Position numbers and translations under genes: made by a program. The notes under the pieces were generated by a model. That model was given only the letters and a program-made list of their open reading frames with translations, was not told the DNA's origin and searched no databases. 57,465 bases of DNA from Rhizobium sp. 18055. Lineage in GTDB: Bacteria > Pseudomonadota > Alphaproteobacteria > Rhizobiales > Rhizobiaceae. Location: contig NZ_CACSKD010000022.1 in assembly GCF_902706285.1 (NCBI RefSeq), forward strand, positions 1 through 57,465. Direction: 5' to 3'. The stretch's first letter is position 1. Each line of letters opens with the position of its first letter. Positions 16,787-25,633 of the stretch are shown here, piece after piece.

Positions 16787-17851
16787 ATGAAAGCCATCCG
16801 CTTTCACGACCGCAATGACCTACGCTTGGAAGACGTCGCGGCACCAGGGCCGCTTAGGTCCGACGAGATTCTGCTCAAGCCGATCTTCTGCGGCATCTGC
16901 GGCAGCGATCTTCACGAGTACGCACACGGACCGATCGGTGCCCGCAGGACCGCGCACCCGTTCACCGGCGCCTCGATGCCACAGATCCTCGGTCACGAAT
17001 TCTCCGCCACCGTTGAAGCGGTAGGGGACAACGTGGCGAACGTGAAGGTTGGAGACAGGGTCTCCATTCAGCCACAGATGTCGCCGAAGGACCACTTTGG
17101 CCGGAAGGGTTGGTATCAGCTGAGTCCAGATTTCGCGGTCGTCGGTTTCAGTTGGCAATGGGGCGGCATGGCACAACAGGCCGTCGTCAAAGACTACAAC
17201 GTATTCAAGGTGCCGGATGACGTCAGCGACATTCAGGCAGCGCTGGTTGAACCTGCTGCCGTCGCGGTGCACGCTGTCGACAGGGCGGGTATCTCTCCCG
17301 GTAATAGCGTTCTAATCACGGGGTTCGGCCCAATCGGGGCTCTGTGTGCGATGGCGGCTCGAGCGGCGGGCGCAACGACGATCTTCGTGAGTGAAACAAA
17401 CGAGCAAAGACTGGCGCAAGTCAAGGATCTCGTGCCGGAGGCGATCACGATCAATCCAAGGAATGGCGATCTCGTCCAGATTATTCAGCAGCACACGATT
17501 GAGGGGCTGGGCGTGGACGCTTCAATTGAGTGCGCTGGCGTCGAGGCGTCCGTCAACGGTTGCATCGACGCGACCCGGCCCCAAGGCAGAATTGTTCAAC
17601 TTGCCCTGATACCGGAACGAGTAAAGACGGACCTCTTGAAGTTGGTGTTCAAGGACATCGACCTACGCGGCGTCATTGCATATCCGACCGTTATCTGGCC
17701 GCGTGTCCTCGAATTGATCAGCAGTGGCCATTTTCCTGTCGAGCGAATTGTGACCAGCACGGTGGCGATGGAGGATGGGATCTCGCGTGGTTTCGATCTC
17801 CTTCTCGATCCCTCCAATCGGGAAATGAAGGTGCTGATCGATTTGCGTTAG
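16787..17851 (+). CDS. Zinc alcohol dehydrogenase, butanediol dehydrogenase-like
   Basis: This 354-residue MDR-family protein starts behind AAGGAGG. The catalytic zinc ligands are Cys38 in CGICGSD, His70-Glu71 in LGHEFS and a later Glu in LVEPAAVAVHAV. The NAD-binding motif is GFGPIGALCAMAA. The four-Cys structural zinc loop is absent (PQMSPKDHFGRKG there), as in (R,R)-butanediol/acetoin dehydrogenases and some polyol dehydrogenases. It ends the importer 1 operon, so it probably oxidises the imported polyol or a breakdown product. Confidence 0.85.
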   Translation: MKAIRFHDRNDLRLEDVAAPGPLRSDEILLKPIFCGICGSDLHEYAHGPIGARRTAHPFTGASMPQILGHEFSATVEAVGDNVANVKVGDRVSIQPQMSPKDHFGRKGWYQLSPDFAVVGFSWQWGGMAQQAVVKDYNVFKVPDDVSDIQAALVEPAAVAVHAVDRAGISPGNSVLITGFGPIGALCAMAARAAGATTIFVSETNEQRLAQVKDLVPEAITINPRNGDLVQIIQQHTIEGLGVDASIECAGVEASVNGCIDATRPQGRIVQLALIPERVKTDLLKLVFKDIDLRGVIAYPTVIWPRVLELISSGHFPVERIVTSTVAMEDGISRGFDLLLDPSNREMKVLIDLR

Positions 17852-17874
17852 TGACGAAACGAATTAGGGTAGAG

Positions 17875-17900
17875 ACCGAGCTGCAAAACGACAGCTCGGT
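17875..17900 (+). terminator. Rho-independent terminator after alcohol dehydrogenase
   Basis: ACCGAGCTG at 17875-17883 pairs with CAGCTCGGT at 17892-17900, followed by TTTCT. It ends the importer 1 operon ahead of the convergent GntR gene. Confidence 0.75.
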
Positions 17901-17954
17901 TTCTATAAGACATTCGCTAGGGCACCTCTGGAAGTACCTTTTCTCCAGACACAA

Positions 17955-18611
17955 CTAGACGGCGCGGCGGTCGCCGCCGTAGCGAATGTTGTAAATGCGA
18001 ATATACTCTTCGGGCGAACCGGGGAGGTGGGCGCTTATCAATTCGACCAGCTTCTGGTTGTCTGTTCCCTTCATCGCTTCGATGATCGCCCAGTGCTGAC
18101 TCACCACCTTTTTCATATGGGTTTGATCTCCATACTTTGTGGCACGGATCAGATGCGCCTTCCTGGCGTAGTCGTGAATTGTCTGAACCAGATGCTTGTT
18201 CGGACACGCTGAGTACTGGAGGCGGTGAAAGTCGATATTTAGATGAAACACCTCTCGGAACCGCTCCGCGGAGACGGCCTCCTCGTGCCGGGTTTGCACC
18301 GCCTCCATCCGCGAAATCAGTTCCGTTGAGACCGGAAGAAGAGTGATTGCGCCGGCATGTGTTTCAAGCACTCGTCTGACCTCGTAGATCTCCAGAACTT
18401 CTGCAGGCGTGAGTTCGGTTACGATGGCTCCCTTGTTCGGGACGCGCTCGACCAAGCCAAGATCCTCAAGCGTAGAGAAAACCTCCCGGATGACGTGCCG
18501 TTTGGCATCGAACCGCTCGGAGAGACGTTCCTCGATTAGACGGGACTGAGGTGGCAGCACGCCAAAAACAATATCCTCCTCGATCGCGCTCAAAATCTCA
18601 CTCGTCTGCAT
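17955..18611 (-). CDS. GntR-family regulator, FadR/FCD subfamily
   Basis: This 218-residue regulator has the N-terminal winged HTH (RLIEERLSERFDAKRHVIREVFSTLEDLGLVERVPNKGAIV) and an all-helical FCD ligand domain with EIYEVRRVLE and NIDFHRLQYS. It resembles the regulator at 31608 (shared LSERFDAKR/LVERLQTNR helix, NKGA/NRGA turn and FHRxxY segment). It is divergent from the MocA gene at 18803 with two GATTGTTAACA sites between them, so autoregulation and control of the rightward operon are likely. The effector is presumably a pathway acid. Confidence 0.9.
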   Translation of the reverse strand: MQTSEILSAIEEDIVFGVLPPQSRLIEERLSERFDAKRHVIREVFSTLEDLGLVERVPNKGAIVTELTPAEVLEIYEVRRVLETHAGAITLLPVSTELISRMEAVQTRHEEAVSAERFREVFHLNIDFHRLQYSACPNKHLVQTIHDYARKAHLIRATKYGDQTHMKKVVSQHWAIIEAMKGTDNQKLVELISAHLPGSPEEYIRIYNIRYGGDRRAV

Positions 18612-18673
18612 AACTCACCCTCTCGCCGTAGATTTTCGATGCCACCATACAATCGGCAGGTGGCGTCCCGCAA

Positions 18674-18687
18674 GATTGTTAACAAAA
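18674..18687. promoter_or_regulatory. GntR operator, half-conserved
   Basis: GATTGT-TA-ACAAAA keeps the left half of the palindrome and most of the right. It lies 63 bases ahead of the gntR start, on the regulator's side of the divergent promoter. Confidence 0.55.
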
Positions 18688-18752
18688 TTAGTGACAATTT
18701 TTCTTCGCTTGCATTTTTGGTGCTTTACGACCTGCAACTATCATGTTACCGA

Positions 18753-18766
18753 GATTGTTAACAATC
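18753..18766. promoter_or_regulatory. GntR operator, perfect palindrome
   Basis: GATTGT-TA-ACAATC is a perfect dyad ahead of the MocA gene at 18803. TTAACA inside it, then 17 bases and TAACAG, could form the promoter, so a bound regulator would block polymerase. Confidence 0.65.
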
Positions 18767-18802
18767 CAATTACGCAGTTTTAACAGATTTCTTGGAGGAT
18801 CG

Positions 18803-19969
18803 ATGAAGCAGGAATTCATTAAATTTGGCCGACGTTTGCGCGTGGGCATGGTCGGAGGCGGTTTCGATTCCGTTATTGGCGAAACCCACAGGCTGGCTTT
18901 TCAAGCTGATGGTCACTGGGATCTTGTGGCCGGGGCGTTCTCTATCAACCCTGTCGTTTGCGAGGAGACAGCAAAGGGACTCTTCATTGCTGATGACCGA
19001 AACTACACGGACTATCGCGAGATGGCTCTCAAGGAAGCTGCGCGCGCCGATGGTATCGACGCGGTCGTTATCGCAACTCCTCCCGGTATCCATAATGCTG
19101 TTGCAGAAACATTCCTTGATGCTGGAATTCACGTCATTTGCGAAAAGCCGCTGACGAGAACCGTGGAAGAAGCCCGGCAGCTAGAGCAGGCGGTCGCGCG
19201 CTCAGGTAAGATTTTTGTGCTTACACATTGCTACTCGGGATTCCCTATGGTTCGCCAGGCGAGAGAACTCGTTGCGTCAGGCGCGCTGGGAAAAATCCGT
19301 TTGATCGATATGGAGTTTGCGGGCGGTTCTCCAGGTGTCTCGGAGGAGCCTGAAGACCTGTCGAAGCGCCATTGGCGGTTCCAGCCGCAGAACGGCAAGG
19401 AAATGATCCTCGGCGAGGTCGGATCGCACGCATATCACATGGTGCGATACATCACTGGCATGACACCCACTCGTCTGTCGGCGTTCATGCAGACGTTCGT
19501 TCCTCGGCGTGAAGTTTACGACAACGCCTTTCTGAACTTTGAATTTGCCGATGGTGCAGCAGGGCGGCTTTGGTCAAGCTATGTCGCGACTGGGACGCAG
19601 CACGGTCTTGGCTTTCGCATCTACGGTGATAAGGCGGCAATCGAATGGCATGAAGAGGACGGCGAGTATCTTCGCTTCCGTCCTCTCCGAGAGCCGGAAA
19701 CCATGCTTCGCGCGGGTCAGGATGGTACCTCGAATTTCGTCGGATATTCTGCGCGGTTCCGTCCCGGTCATACCGAAGGGTACATTCTCGCTTTCGCAAA
19801 CATCTACCGTGAAGCCGCACTGGCAATCATCCAGGCGGAGACTGGCGGAGATAGCACTCAGTATACATCTGGCCTTCCCAGTGTCTCCGATGGGTTGGCA
19901 GGGGTATTGATGATCGATGCAGCAGCTGCCTCTGCGAATGCCGGCGGCACTTGGGTCGATATCGGCTGA
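18803..19969 (+). CDS. Gfo/Idh/MocA-family oxidoreductase (group 1)
   Basis: This 388-residue protein starts MKQEFIKFGRRLRVGMVGGG behind GGAGG. It has IGETHRLAFQADG, HVICEKPLTRTVEEA, LTHCYSGFPMVRQARELV and the metal-free substrate region ILGEVGSHAYHMVRY. It is a close paralogue of 36842 (388 residues, same segments) and related to 11302. First gene of an operon with an HpcH aldolase and an M24 hydrolase. It should oxidise a sugar, cyclitol or glycoside using NAD(P); substrate unknown. Confidence 0.9.
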   Translation: MKQEFIKFGRRLRVGMVGGGFDSVIGETHRLAFQADGHWDLVAGAFSINPVVCEETAKGLFIADDRNYTDYREMALKEAARADGIDAVVIATPPGIHNAVAETFLDAGIHVICEKPLTRTVEEARQLEQAVARSGKIFVLTHCYSGFPMVRQARELVASGALGKIRLIDMEFAGGSPGVSEEPEDLSKRHWRFQPQNGKEMILGEVGSHAYHMVRYITGMTPTRLSAFMQTFVPRREVYDNAFLNFEFADGAAGRLWSSYVATGTQHGLGFRIYGDKAAIEWHEEDGEYLRFRPLREPETMLRAGQDGTSNFVGYSARFRPGHTEGYILAFANIYREAALAIIQAETGGDSTQYTSGLPSVSDGLAGVLMIDAAAASANAGGTWVDIG

Positions 19970-19979
19970 CCTGAAACTG

Positions 19980-20002
19980 GGTGCGCATGGTTTGCGCACC
20001 CA
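19980..20002 (+). other. Intergenic hairpin after MocA gene
   Basis: GGGTGCGCA at 19980-19988 pairs with TGCGCACCC at 19994-20002 around a five-base loop, without a T-run. It lies between the MocA and aldolase genes and may dampen read-through or protect the upstream mRNA. Confidence 0.5.
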
Positions 20003-20057
20003 TTCCAGCCAACACCTGAACGAAGACTTGGGCTCAGAGCCCTTTGGAGGAATTAAT

Positions 20058-20834
20058 ATGCGGCCGAATGGTCTTCACTCCGTATGGGACGCGGACAAGT
20101 ATGCCCTCAACGCCTGGCTCTCTATTGGTTCGAGCTACAGCGCGGAGGTAATCGCTAATCTTCCCTACGACGCAGTCACTGTCGACCTGCAGCACGGTAT
20201 GTTCGACTTCGATACTGCGCTTGTCATGTTGCAGGCGATCTCAGCCACCAACGCTGTGCCTATGGTTCGTGTCTCGCACAATACGGGATGGATGATACAG
20301 AAATTGCTCGACATGGGAGCTTACGGCGTCATCTGCCCGATGATCGATACCCGCGCGGATTGCGAGGCATTCGTGCGCTCGATGCGTTACCCGCCAACGG
20401 GTGACCGCAGCTTCGGTCCTTCGAGAGGTTTGCTCTATGGCGGCGGCGATTACGCAGCTCATGCCGACGAGACCGTGCTCGCGTGGGCGATGATTGAGAC
20501 GGAAGCTGCGATCGAGAACCTCAACGATATCGTGAGTGTGGACGGACTGGATGGGATCTATATCGGTCCGAGCGACCTGTCGATGACGCTTGACGGCAAA
20601 ATCACCAATCCGCTGTCGCCCCGTGTAACGGAGGTGATTGATCTCGTCATCGCTGCTGCCCACGCAAATAAGAAGCGTGTCGGCATCTTTTGTCCGGACG
20701 CGAAGTTCGCAAGGGAAATGATCGAGAAGGGGTGCGACTTGGTGACGGTTATGAACGATGCCGGGCTCGTTCGCCAGGCAACAAGCGCGCTAATCAAAGA
20801 TCTGGAGAGCGCTAAGAGAGTCGCTGCCAGATAA
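20058..20834 (+). CDS. HpcH/HpaI-type aldolase
   Basis: This 258-residue TIM-barrel aldolase starts behind GGAGG. The family motifs are VTVDLQHGMFDFDTA, YGVICPMIDTRADCEAFV, YPPTGDRSFGPSRG, a metal Glu in MIETEAAIEN and a metal Asp in IYIGPSDLS. Such enzymes cleave 2-keto-3-deoxy (or 2-keto-4-hydroxy) acids to pyruvate or hydroxypyruvate plus an aldehyde, using a divalent metal. It is paralogous to 36038. In this operon it probably releases pyruvate from the product of the MocA dehydrogenases and later steps. Confidence 0.88.
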   Translation: MRPNGLHSVWDADKYALNAWLSIGSSYSAEVIANLPYDAVTVDLQHGMFDFDTALVMLQAISATNAVPMVRVSHNTGWMIQKLLDMGAYGVICPMIDTRADCEAFVRSMRYPPTGDRSFGPSRGLLYGGGDYAAHADETVLAWAMIETEAAIENLNDIVSVDGLDGIYIGPSDLSMTLDGKITNPLSPRVTEVIDLVIAAAHANKKRVGIFCPDAKFAREMIEKGCDLVTVMNDAGLVRQATSALIKDLESAKRVAAR

Positions 20835-20846
20835 GGGAGGATACCA

Positions 20847-22013
20847 ATGACTGAGACTCAAAGCGGAAACCTTAGTTTCGATAACCACAAGCTTGATCGG
20901 CTCCTTGAGCAGGCAGGACTCGATGCTGTCCTCATCACCTCGAAGCATAACATCCAGTACCTGCTCGGAGGATATCGCTACTTCTTCTACAGCTTCATGG
21001 ACGCGCATGGATTGAGCCGATACCTGCCGTTTATTGTGTACGTTCGGGGCAATCTTGATAAGGCCGCCTACGTGGGCAGCCCAATGGAACGCTTCGAAAA
21101 GGACCTTGGCAAATTCTGGATGTCGAAAACCGACTTCACCAGCATGACGACTGTCAAATACGCCGCGGCCGCAGCGGCCCACTTGCAAAAAGTGGGTTTG
21201 GCGTCCGGAAGGATCGGAATTGAACCGGGATACCTTCCGGTGGACGCCTACGAAGCGCTCCGTTCGGCGCTACCAGAGGCGAAGCTTGAGAACGCGACGT
21301 TTCCCCTGGAGCTGCTCCGTACAGTCAAAACTCCGACTGAACTCGCGATCCTCAAGGCGGCGTCCGAGAAAGTCATCGACTCAATGGCTGCGGTATTTGC
21401 CACTCACGGCCCAGGTTCGACCAAAAACGAGCTGATCGCAGCACTGCGCAAGGAAGAACAGGATCGCGGTTTGCTGTTCGAATATTGCCTCTGCAATATT
21501 GGTACGGATTTCAATCGCGCTCCATCCAATCAAGTCTGGAAAGACGGTGAAGTTCTCTGCCTGGACTCCGGGGGCAATTATCAGGGATACATCGGCGATC
21601 TCGCTCGCATGGCGTACGCAGGCAAGCCTGACAGCGAATTGGAAGATCTTCTTGGATTCATCGAGGAAGTTCAGCAGGCGGCCCGCAAGCCTATCAAGCC
21701 CGGTGCGCTCGGTGGAGAAATATATGTGGTTCCCGACCAATTGGTTGCAAAATCGCCTCTCAAAGCGAACCTGGAATTCGTGGCGCATGGAATGGGAATC
21801 GTAAGTCACGAGGGGCCATGGCTGACCGACCGCTGCTCCGTCCCCTATGAAGCTTATCATGCTGGGCAACCACTCGAAGCCGGCATGGTGCTCTCGATTG
21901 AGACCACTCTTCACCATCCGAAACGAGGTTTCATCAAACTCGAGGACACCGTCGTCGTTACCGACACCTCTTGGGAGTCCTATGGCGATGGCGCCCGAGG
22001 CTGGAACGGCTGA
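20847..22013 (+). CDS. M24-family metallohydrolase (prolidase/creatinase-like)
   Basis: This 388-residue protein has the creatinase N-terminal domain (SKHNIQYLLGGYRYFF) and the pita-bread catalytic domain. All five metal ligands are visible: CLDSGGNYQGYIGD (Asp, Asp), VAHGMGIVSHEGP (His), LSIETTLHHP (Glu) and IKLEDTVVV (Glu). It starts 12 bases after the aldolase behind GGGAGG. It is paralogous to 39218. M24 enzymes usually cut Xaa-Pro peptides or C-N bonds as in creatine; in a sugar operon it may split a sugar-amino conjugate, which is speculative. Confidence 0.85.
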   Translation: MTETQSGNLSFDNHKLDRLLEQAGLDAVLITSKHNIQYLLGGYRYFFYSFMDAHGLSRYLPFIVYVRGNLDKAAYVGSPMERFEKDLGKFWMSKTDFTSMTTVKYAAAAAAHLQKVGLASGRIGIEPGYLPVDAYEALRSALPEAKLENATFPLELLRTVKTPTELAILKAASEKVIDSMAAVFATHGPGSTKNELIAALRKEEQDRGLLFEYCLCNIGTDFNRAPSNQVWKDGEVLCLDSGGNYQGYIGDLARMAYAGKPDSELEDLLGFIEEVQQAARKPIKPGALGGEIYVVPDQLVAKSPLKANLEFVAHGMGIVSHEGPWLTDRCSVPYEAYHAGQPLEAGMVLSIETTLHHPKRGFIKLEDTVVVTDTSWESYGDGARGWNG

Positions 22014-22056
22014 TCAAATACAATCGGCTCATTAAGGGCCGATCCACATGAAGTTG

Positions 22057-22080
22057 GATTGTTGACTAGATCGTCAACAA
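22057..22080. promoter_or_regulatory. Variant GntR operator ahead of 22093
   Basis: TTGTTGAC at 22059-22066 and GTCAACAA at 22073-22080 form a wide dyad with a six-base spacer; the left half is GATTGTTGAC as at 13752. It lies directly ahead of the ribosome site of the MocA gene at 22093, so it starts a separate transcription unit. Confidence 0.55.
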
Positions 22081-22092
22081 GGGAGAGAGACT

Positions 22093-23127
22093 ATGATTAA
22101 GTTTGCGATCGTGGGAACAGGCTGGATTGGCGGAATTCACGCGGACCGCCTTCGGCAGTGTGAAGGCGCAGAGCTTGCGTATGTTTTCGACGTCCGGCCG
22201 TACGCTGCACACGCTTTCGCTGCACAGTATGGCGGCGTGGTAACCGGCTCGATCGAAGAAACGTGCCAGAAGGCCGACGCCATAATCATCGCTTCTTCGA
22301 CCACCTCCCATGAAGCAGTTGCCAAGGCGTGCATCGCGGCGGGCAAGCCTTTTCTGGTAGAAAAGCCGGTTGCGCATAATCAGGCCGCGGCTACCGAAGT
22401 TCGTGACGCAGCGGCGAAGTCTGGCGTCCTGTCGATGGTGGGCTTCAATCGGCGATTCCATCCGGGCTATTCTCGGATCAGGGAAGCCATTAGCAATGGC
22501 GTGATTGGCAACGTCGAAAGCATCCGCTTCACTGTCAAAACTGCCACTCCGCCATCGGCTGACTTTTTGAAGACCTCCGGCGGACTTTTCGGTGAGTTCG
22601 GCATCCATTTCTTCGACCTTGCCTGCTGGCTGACGGACGACCGCCCGGTCGAAGTCTATGCAATGGGCTCCACTCTTACAGACCCAGACTACGAAGCTAT
22701 CGGTCACATCGATACTGCCGCAGTCGTGGTACGGATGTCTCGCGGAGCGCTGTTTCAGCTGGATATTGGATGGCGCTCGACCTACGGGCACGACGAACGT
22801 CTCGAGGTGTTCGGCTCTAAGGGCGTTTTCACTAGCGGCGACGCCGTGATTACAATGCCGATCACCGCTGGTGACGCTCCGCGCGATCCTGAGCAAAGCC
22901 TGCCAGACTGGTTCGAGCGTTTTGAAGCAACCTACTTGATAGAACTCGAAGCGTTCGTCGGTATGATTTCTGGTAACGAAGCCTTTGGCGCATCGCTCCA
23001 GGATGGCTTGGTCGCTCAGGCACTCGCCGACGCGGCAGGAAAATCGGTCAAGCTAAACCAGCCAGTGAAGTTGGAAGTCCCACCTCTTCCAGGCGTTATC
23101 GATTACGTGCGGGAGGCTTCGTCATGA
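22093..23127 (+). CDS. Gfo/Idh/MocA-family oxidoreductase, inositol dehydrogenase-like
   Basis: This 344-residue protein starts MIKFAIVGTGWIGGIHADRL behind GGGAG. It has the EKP motif in PFLVEKPVAHN, MVGFNRRFHPGYSRIR and GGLFGEFGIHFFDLACWL, the pattern of IolG/IdhA-type inositol 2-dehydrogenases. It is shorter than the 388-residue group and closer to 30558. Its stop overlaps the start of the importer 2 ATPase by four bases. As the first gene of the importer-otn operon, it may supply the dehydrogenation step that the otn cassette lacks. Confidence 0.88.
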   Translation: MIKFAIVGTGWIGGIHADRLRQCEGAELAYVFDVRPYAAHAFAAQYGGVVTGSIEETCQKADAIIIASSTTSHEAVAKACIAAGKPFLVEKPVAHNQAAATEVRDAAAKSGVLSMVGFNRRFHPGYSRIREAISNGVIGNVESIRFTVKTATPPSADFLKTSGGLFGEFGIHFFDLACWLTDDRPVEVYAMGSTLTDPDYEAIGHIDTAAVVVRMSRGALFQLDIGWRSTYGHDERLEVFGSKGVFTSGDAVITMPITAGDAPRDPEQSLPDWFERFEATYLIELEAFVGMISGNEAFGASLQDGLVAQALADAAGKSVKLNQPVKLEVPPLPGVIDYVREASS

Positions 23128-24644
23128 GTGGCCAAGCGCGCAGCCCTGTATGCGCTCTGCGTAGCGTTGGTAAGCAGTTCGGACCAGTAGTTGCCTGCGA
23201 GGGTATCTCGATCGAACTGTTCGCGGGCGAGGCGGTTGCGCTCGCAGGCGAAAACGGTGCAGGCAAGAGCACGACCGCAAAATGCCTCTACGGGTATTAT
23301 TCGCCCACAGCTGGCCATATCGAGGTGGATGGCCAGGAGGCTACCTTGCGCTCGCCGCGGGACGGTGAGGCAGCTGGGATCGTAGTCATCCCCCAGGAGC
23401 TAGATCTTTTTCCAGAGCTTTCGATCGTCGAAAACATGTTCATGGGCCAGGAACGTCCACGAACGAAAATCGGCACGTTTGATTGGGGACGCATGAAGAA
23501 GACAGCGCAGGACATCCTTGCGCGACTTGGGTTGCGTCTGGACGTCTCCCTCCCTGTAAAACTACTTTCGGCTGCAAACTGTAAGCTCGTCGAGATCGCG
23601 CGTGCGCTTAACCGCAACGCGCGGGTCATCATCATGGACGAGCCGACCGCAGCGCTAACGGATCGTGAGGTGAGGCGTCTTCTATCGATCGTCTGCGACC
23701 TTAAAGCCCAGGGCGTTGCCGTGGTCTATATCTCTCATCGCCTCGACGAGATCTTCGAGGTCTGTGACCGCATTGTCGTCCTGCGAGATGGCAAGACCGT
23801 CGGTGACAAGCCCACTTCGGAGTTCACCGAAAGCAGCCTTGTCAAGATGATGGTTGGTAGGCCGCTTGAGAGCCTGTTCACGCACAGTCCTCATCCGACG
23901 GGCGCCGTTGCATTGGAAGTAAAGAGCCTGACGAGCTCACCTTCTTTCCGCGATGTTTCGTTTCAGCTTCGTCGCGGTGAGATTCTAGGAATCTCAGGTT
24001 TGATCGGCGCAGGGCGGAGCGAACTTGCTCACGCGTTGTTCGGTCTGCGGCCTTACAGCGGGCAGATTCTGGTCGACGGGACGGAGACTAAGGTTAGATC
24101 GGTCTCGGACGCCTTCGCAAATGGTATCGCTTATCTGCCAGAAGAAAGGCGTTCGCAGGGTTTGATCCTGCCGTTCTCTATTCAGGAGAACATATCCTTG
24201 GCAAGCCTTGGCCGCTTCACGCGTTTTGGTCTTGTCAGCGATAAAAAAGAATCTGACTTCGCCCACAAGGCGGCTAACGACTTTACCGTGGTGGGAGCAG
24301 GGATCGATGCCGCAGTCTCAGTTCTTTCGGGTGGCAACCAGCAAAAGGTTCTGATCGCCAAGACACTCGCTAGGAACCCGAGGATTATCATCCTCGACGA
24401 ACCCACCCGTGGAGTGGATGTCGGCGCGAAGTCCGAGATCTACAAGATCATCGACGATCTAGCGCGCCAAGGGTGTGCAGTGCTTCTTATATCGTCCGAA
24501 CTCAACGAGGTCCTAGCCATGTCCGACCGGATCCTCGTTATGAGAGAAGGCGTCGCTGTCCAGACATTCGAGCGAAACGAGTTTTCGCCTGAAGCGATCG
24601 GTGCCGCGGCTGCAGGGCAGAAGGTAGTTTCTGATGTCGCTTGA
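23124..24644 (+). CDS. Sugar ABC importer ATPase, double domain (importer 2)
   Basis: This 506-residue RbsA-type protein has two ABC domains. The first has Walker A GENGAGKST and Walker B VIIMDEPTAAL but a degenerate signature LSAANCK. The second has a non-canonical Walker A (GLIGAGRSE) and a normal signature LSGGNQQKV, as usual in the family. It overlaps the preceding MocA gene by four bases and the next permease by 11, so the genes are translationally coupled. Confidence 0.92.
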   Translation: MSGQARSPVCALRSVGKQFGPVVACEGISIELFAGEAVALAGENGAGKSTTAKCLYGYYSPTAGHIEVDGQEATLRSPRDGEAAGIVVIPQELDLFPELSIVENMFMGQERPRTKIGTFDWGRMKKTAQDILARLGLRLDVSLPVKLLSAANCKLVEIARALNRNARVIIMDEPTAALTDREVRRLLSIVCDLKAQGVAVVYISHRLDEIFEVCDRIVVLRDGKTVGDKPTSEFTESSLVKMMVGRPLESLFTHSPHPTGAVALEVKSLTSSPSFRDVSFQLRRGEILGISGLIGAGRSELAHALFGLRPYSGQILVDGTETKVRSVSDAFANGIAYLPEERRSQGLILPFSIQENISLASLGRFTRFGLVSDKKESDFAHKAANDFTVVGAGIDAAVSVLSGGNQQKVLIAKTLARNPRIIILDEPTRGVDVGAKSEIYKIIDDLARQGCAVLLISSELNEVLAMSDRILVMREGVAVQTFERNEFSPEAIGAAAAGQKVVSDVA

Positions 24645-25632
24645 AATCGAAAGCCAGACTCGAACGGTAGATGGTATCGACAACATCTCAATGTGGAAAT
24701 CGTTAGCTGCATTGCCGGCGGCACCTTCGGCGATCTTTCTAGTCGTTGCTGTGTGCGTCATCGGTGCATTCACAAACGGATTTCTTACCGTAGCAAACAT
24801 TCAGGGTATCCTGGAACAGGCCGTTCTCATCTCGATCGTCGCGCTTGCCGTGAACCAGGTCATCCTTAGCGGTGAGATCGACGTCTCGACCGGCTCGCTG
24901 TTAGCCGTTTGCGCGTTTGTATATGGCAATGTCGCCGATGTTGCCGGCCCATGGGGAGCGTTACTGGCGGCGTTGGTTGTGGGTGGCCTTATCGGAACTT
25001 TCAACGGCGTTGTGTCGACGTACGCAAGAGTGCCATCCATCATCACGACACTCGGAATGCTGTTCATTCTGCGCGGCGCCGTCCTGCTATTCGGGGGCGC
25101 GCAGGTTTTGAATATGGCTCCCGAATGGCGAATTTTTGGTCAGGGCTTACTCATCGGGATCCCGGTGACCATCGTCCTGACTATTCTTGTCTTCGTGGCG
25201 ATGGAGATTGCTAGCCGTCACACCGTCTGGGGACGTAACACGATTGCTATCGGCGGCAACGAGAGTGCAGCGCGGACACTTGGCTTGCCCATCCGTCAAA
25301 CCAAGATCGTATGCTTCGTCTTGAGTGGGCTCGGCTGCGGGCTAGCGGCTGCTGTCTTCCTTGGCCAAATCGGACAGTTGCAGGCGACGGCAGCAACGGG
25401 CTTCGAACTCAAGGTTATTGCTGCGGTCGTGCTCGGAGGCACCAGTATTAAAGGTGGGCGTGGTTCGAACGTATCGCCGATCGTCGGAGCCATCCTAGTT
25501 GGCGTCATCCTCAACGCCATGACGCTAAATCGCGTACCCGGAACTTTCGAGCTGCTTGTTCTCGGATCGTTGATCCTTGGCGCTGTGTCCTTCGAGGGCA
25601 TTCGGCAACGGCTCCTTGCGAAAGGTCACTGA
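24634..25632 (+). CDS. Sugar ABC importer permease A (importer 2)
   Basis: This 332-residue CUT2-type permease has multiple hydrophobic segments, with VNQVILSGEIDVSTGSLLAV replacing the usual GGIDLSVG motif, then RVPSIITTLGMLFILRGAV and LGGTSIKGGRGSNVSPIVGA. LsrC/RhaP-like importers also pair two different permeases. It overlaps the ATPase gene and is one base from the second permease. Confidence 0.9.
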   Translation: MSLEIESQTRTVDGIDNISMWKSLAALPAAPSAIFLVVAVCVIGAFTNGFLTVANIQGILEQAVLISIVALAVNQVILSGEIDVSTGSLLAVCAFVYGNVADVAGPWGALLAALVVGGLIGTFNGVVSTYARVPSIITTLGMLFILRGAVLLFGGAQVLNMAPEWRIFGQGLLIGIPVTIVLTILVFVAMEIASRHTVWGRNTIAIGGNESAARTLGLPIRQTKIVCFVLSGLGCGLAAAVFLGQIGQLQATAATGFELKVIAAVVLGGTSIKGGRGSNVSPIVGAILVGVILNAMTLNRVPGTFELLVLGSLILGAVSFEGIRQRLLAKGH

Positions 25633-25633
25633 C

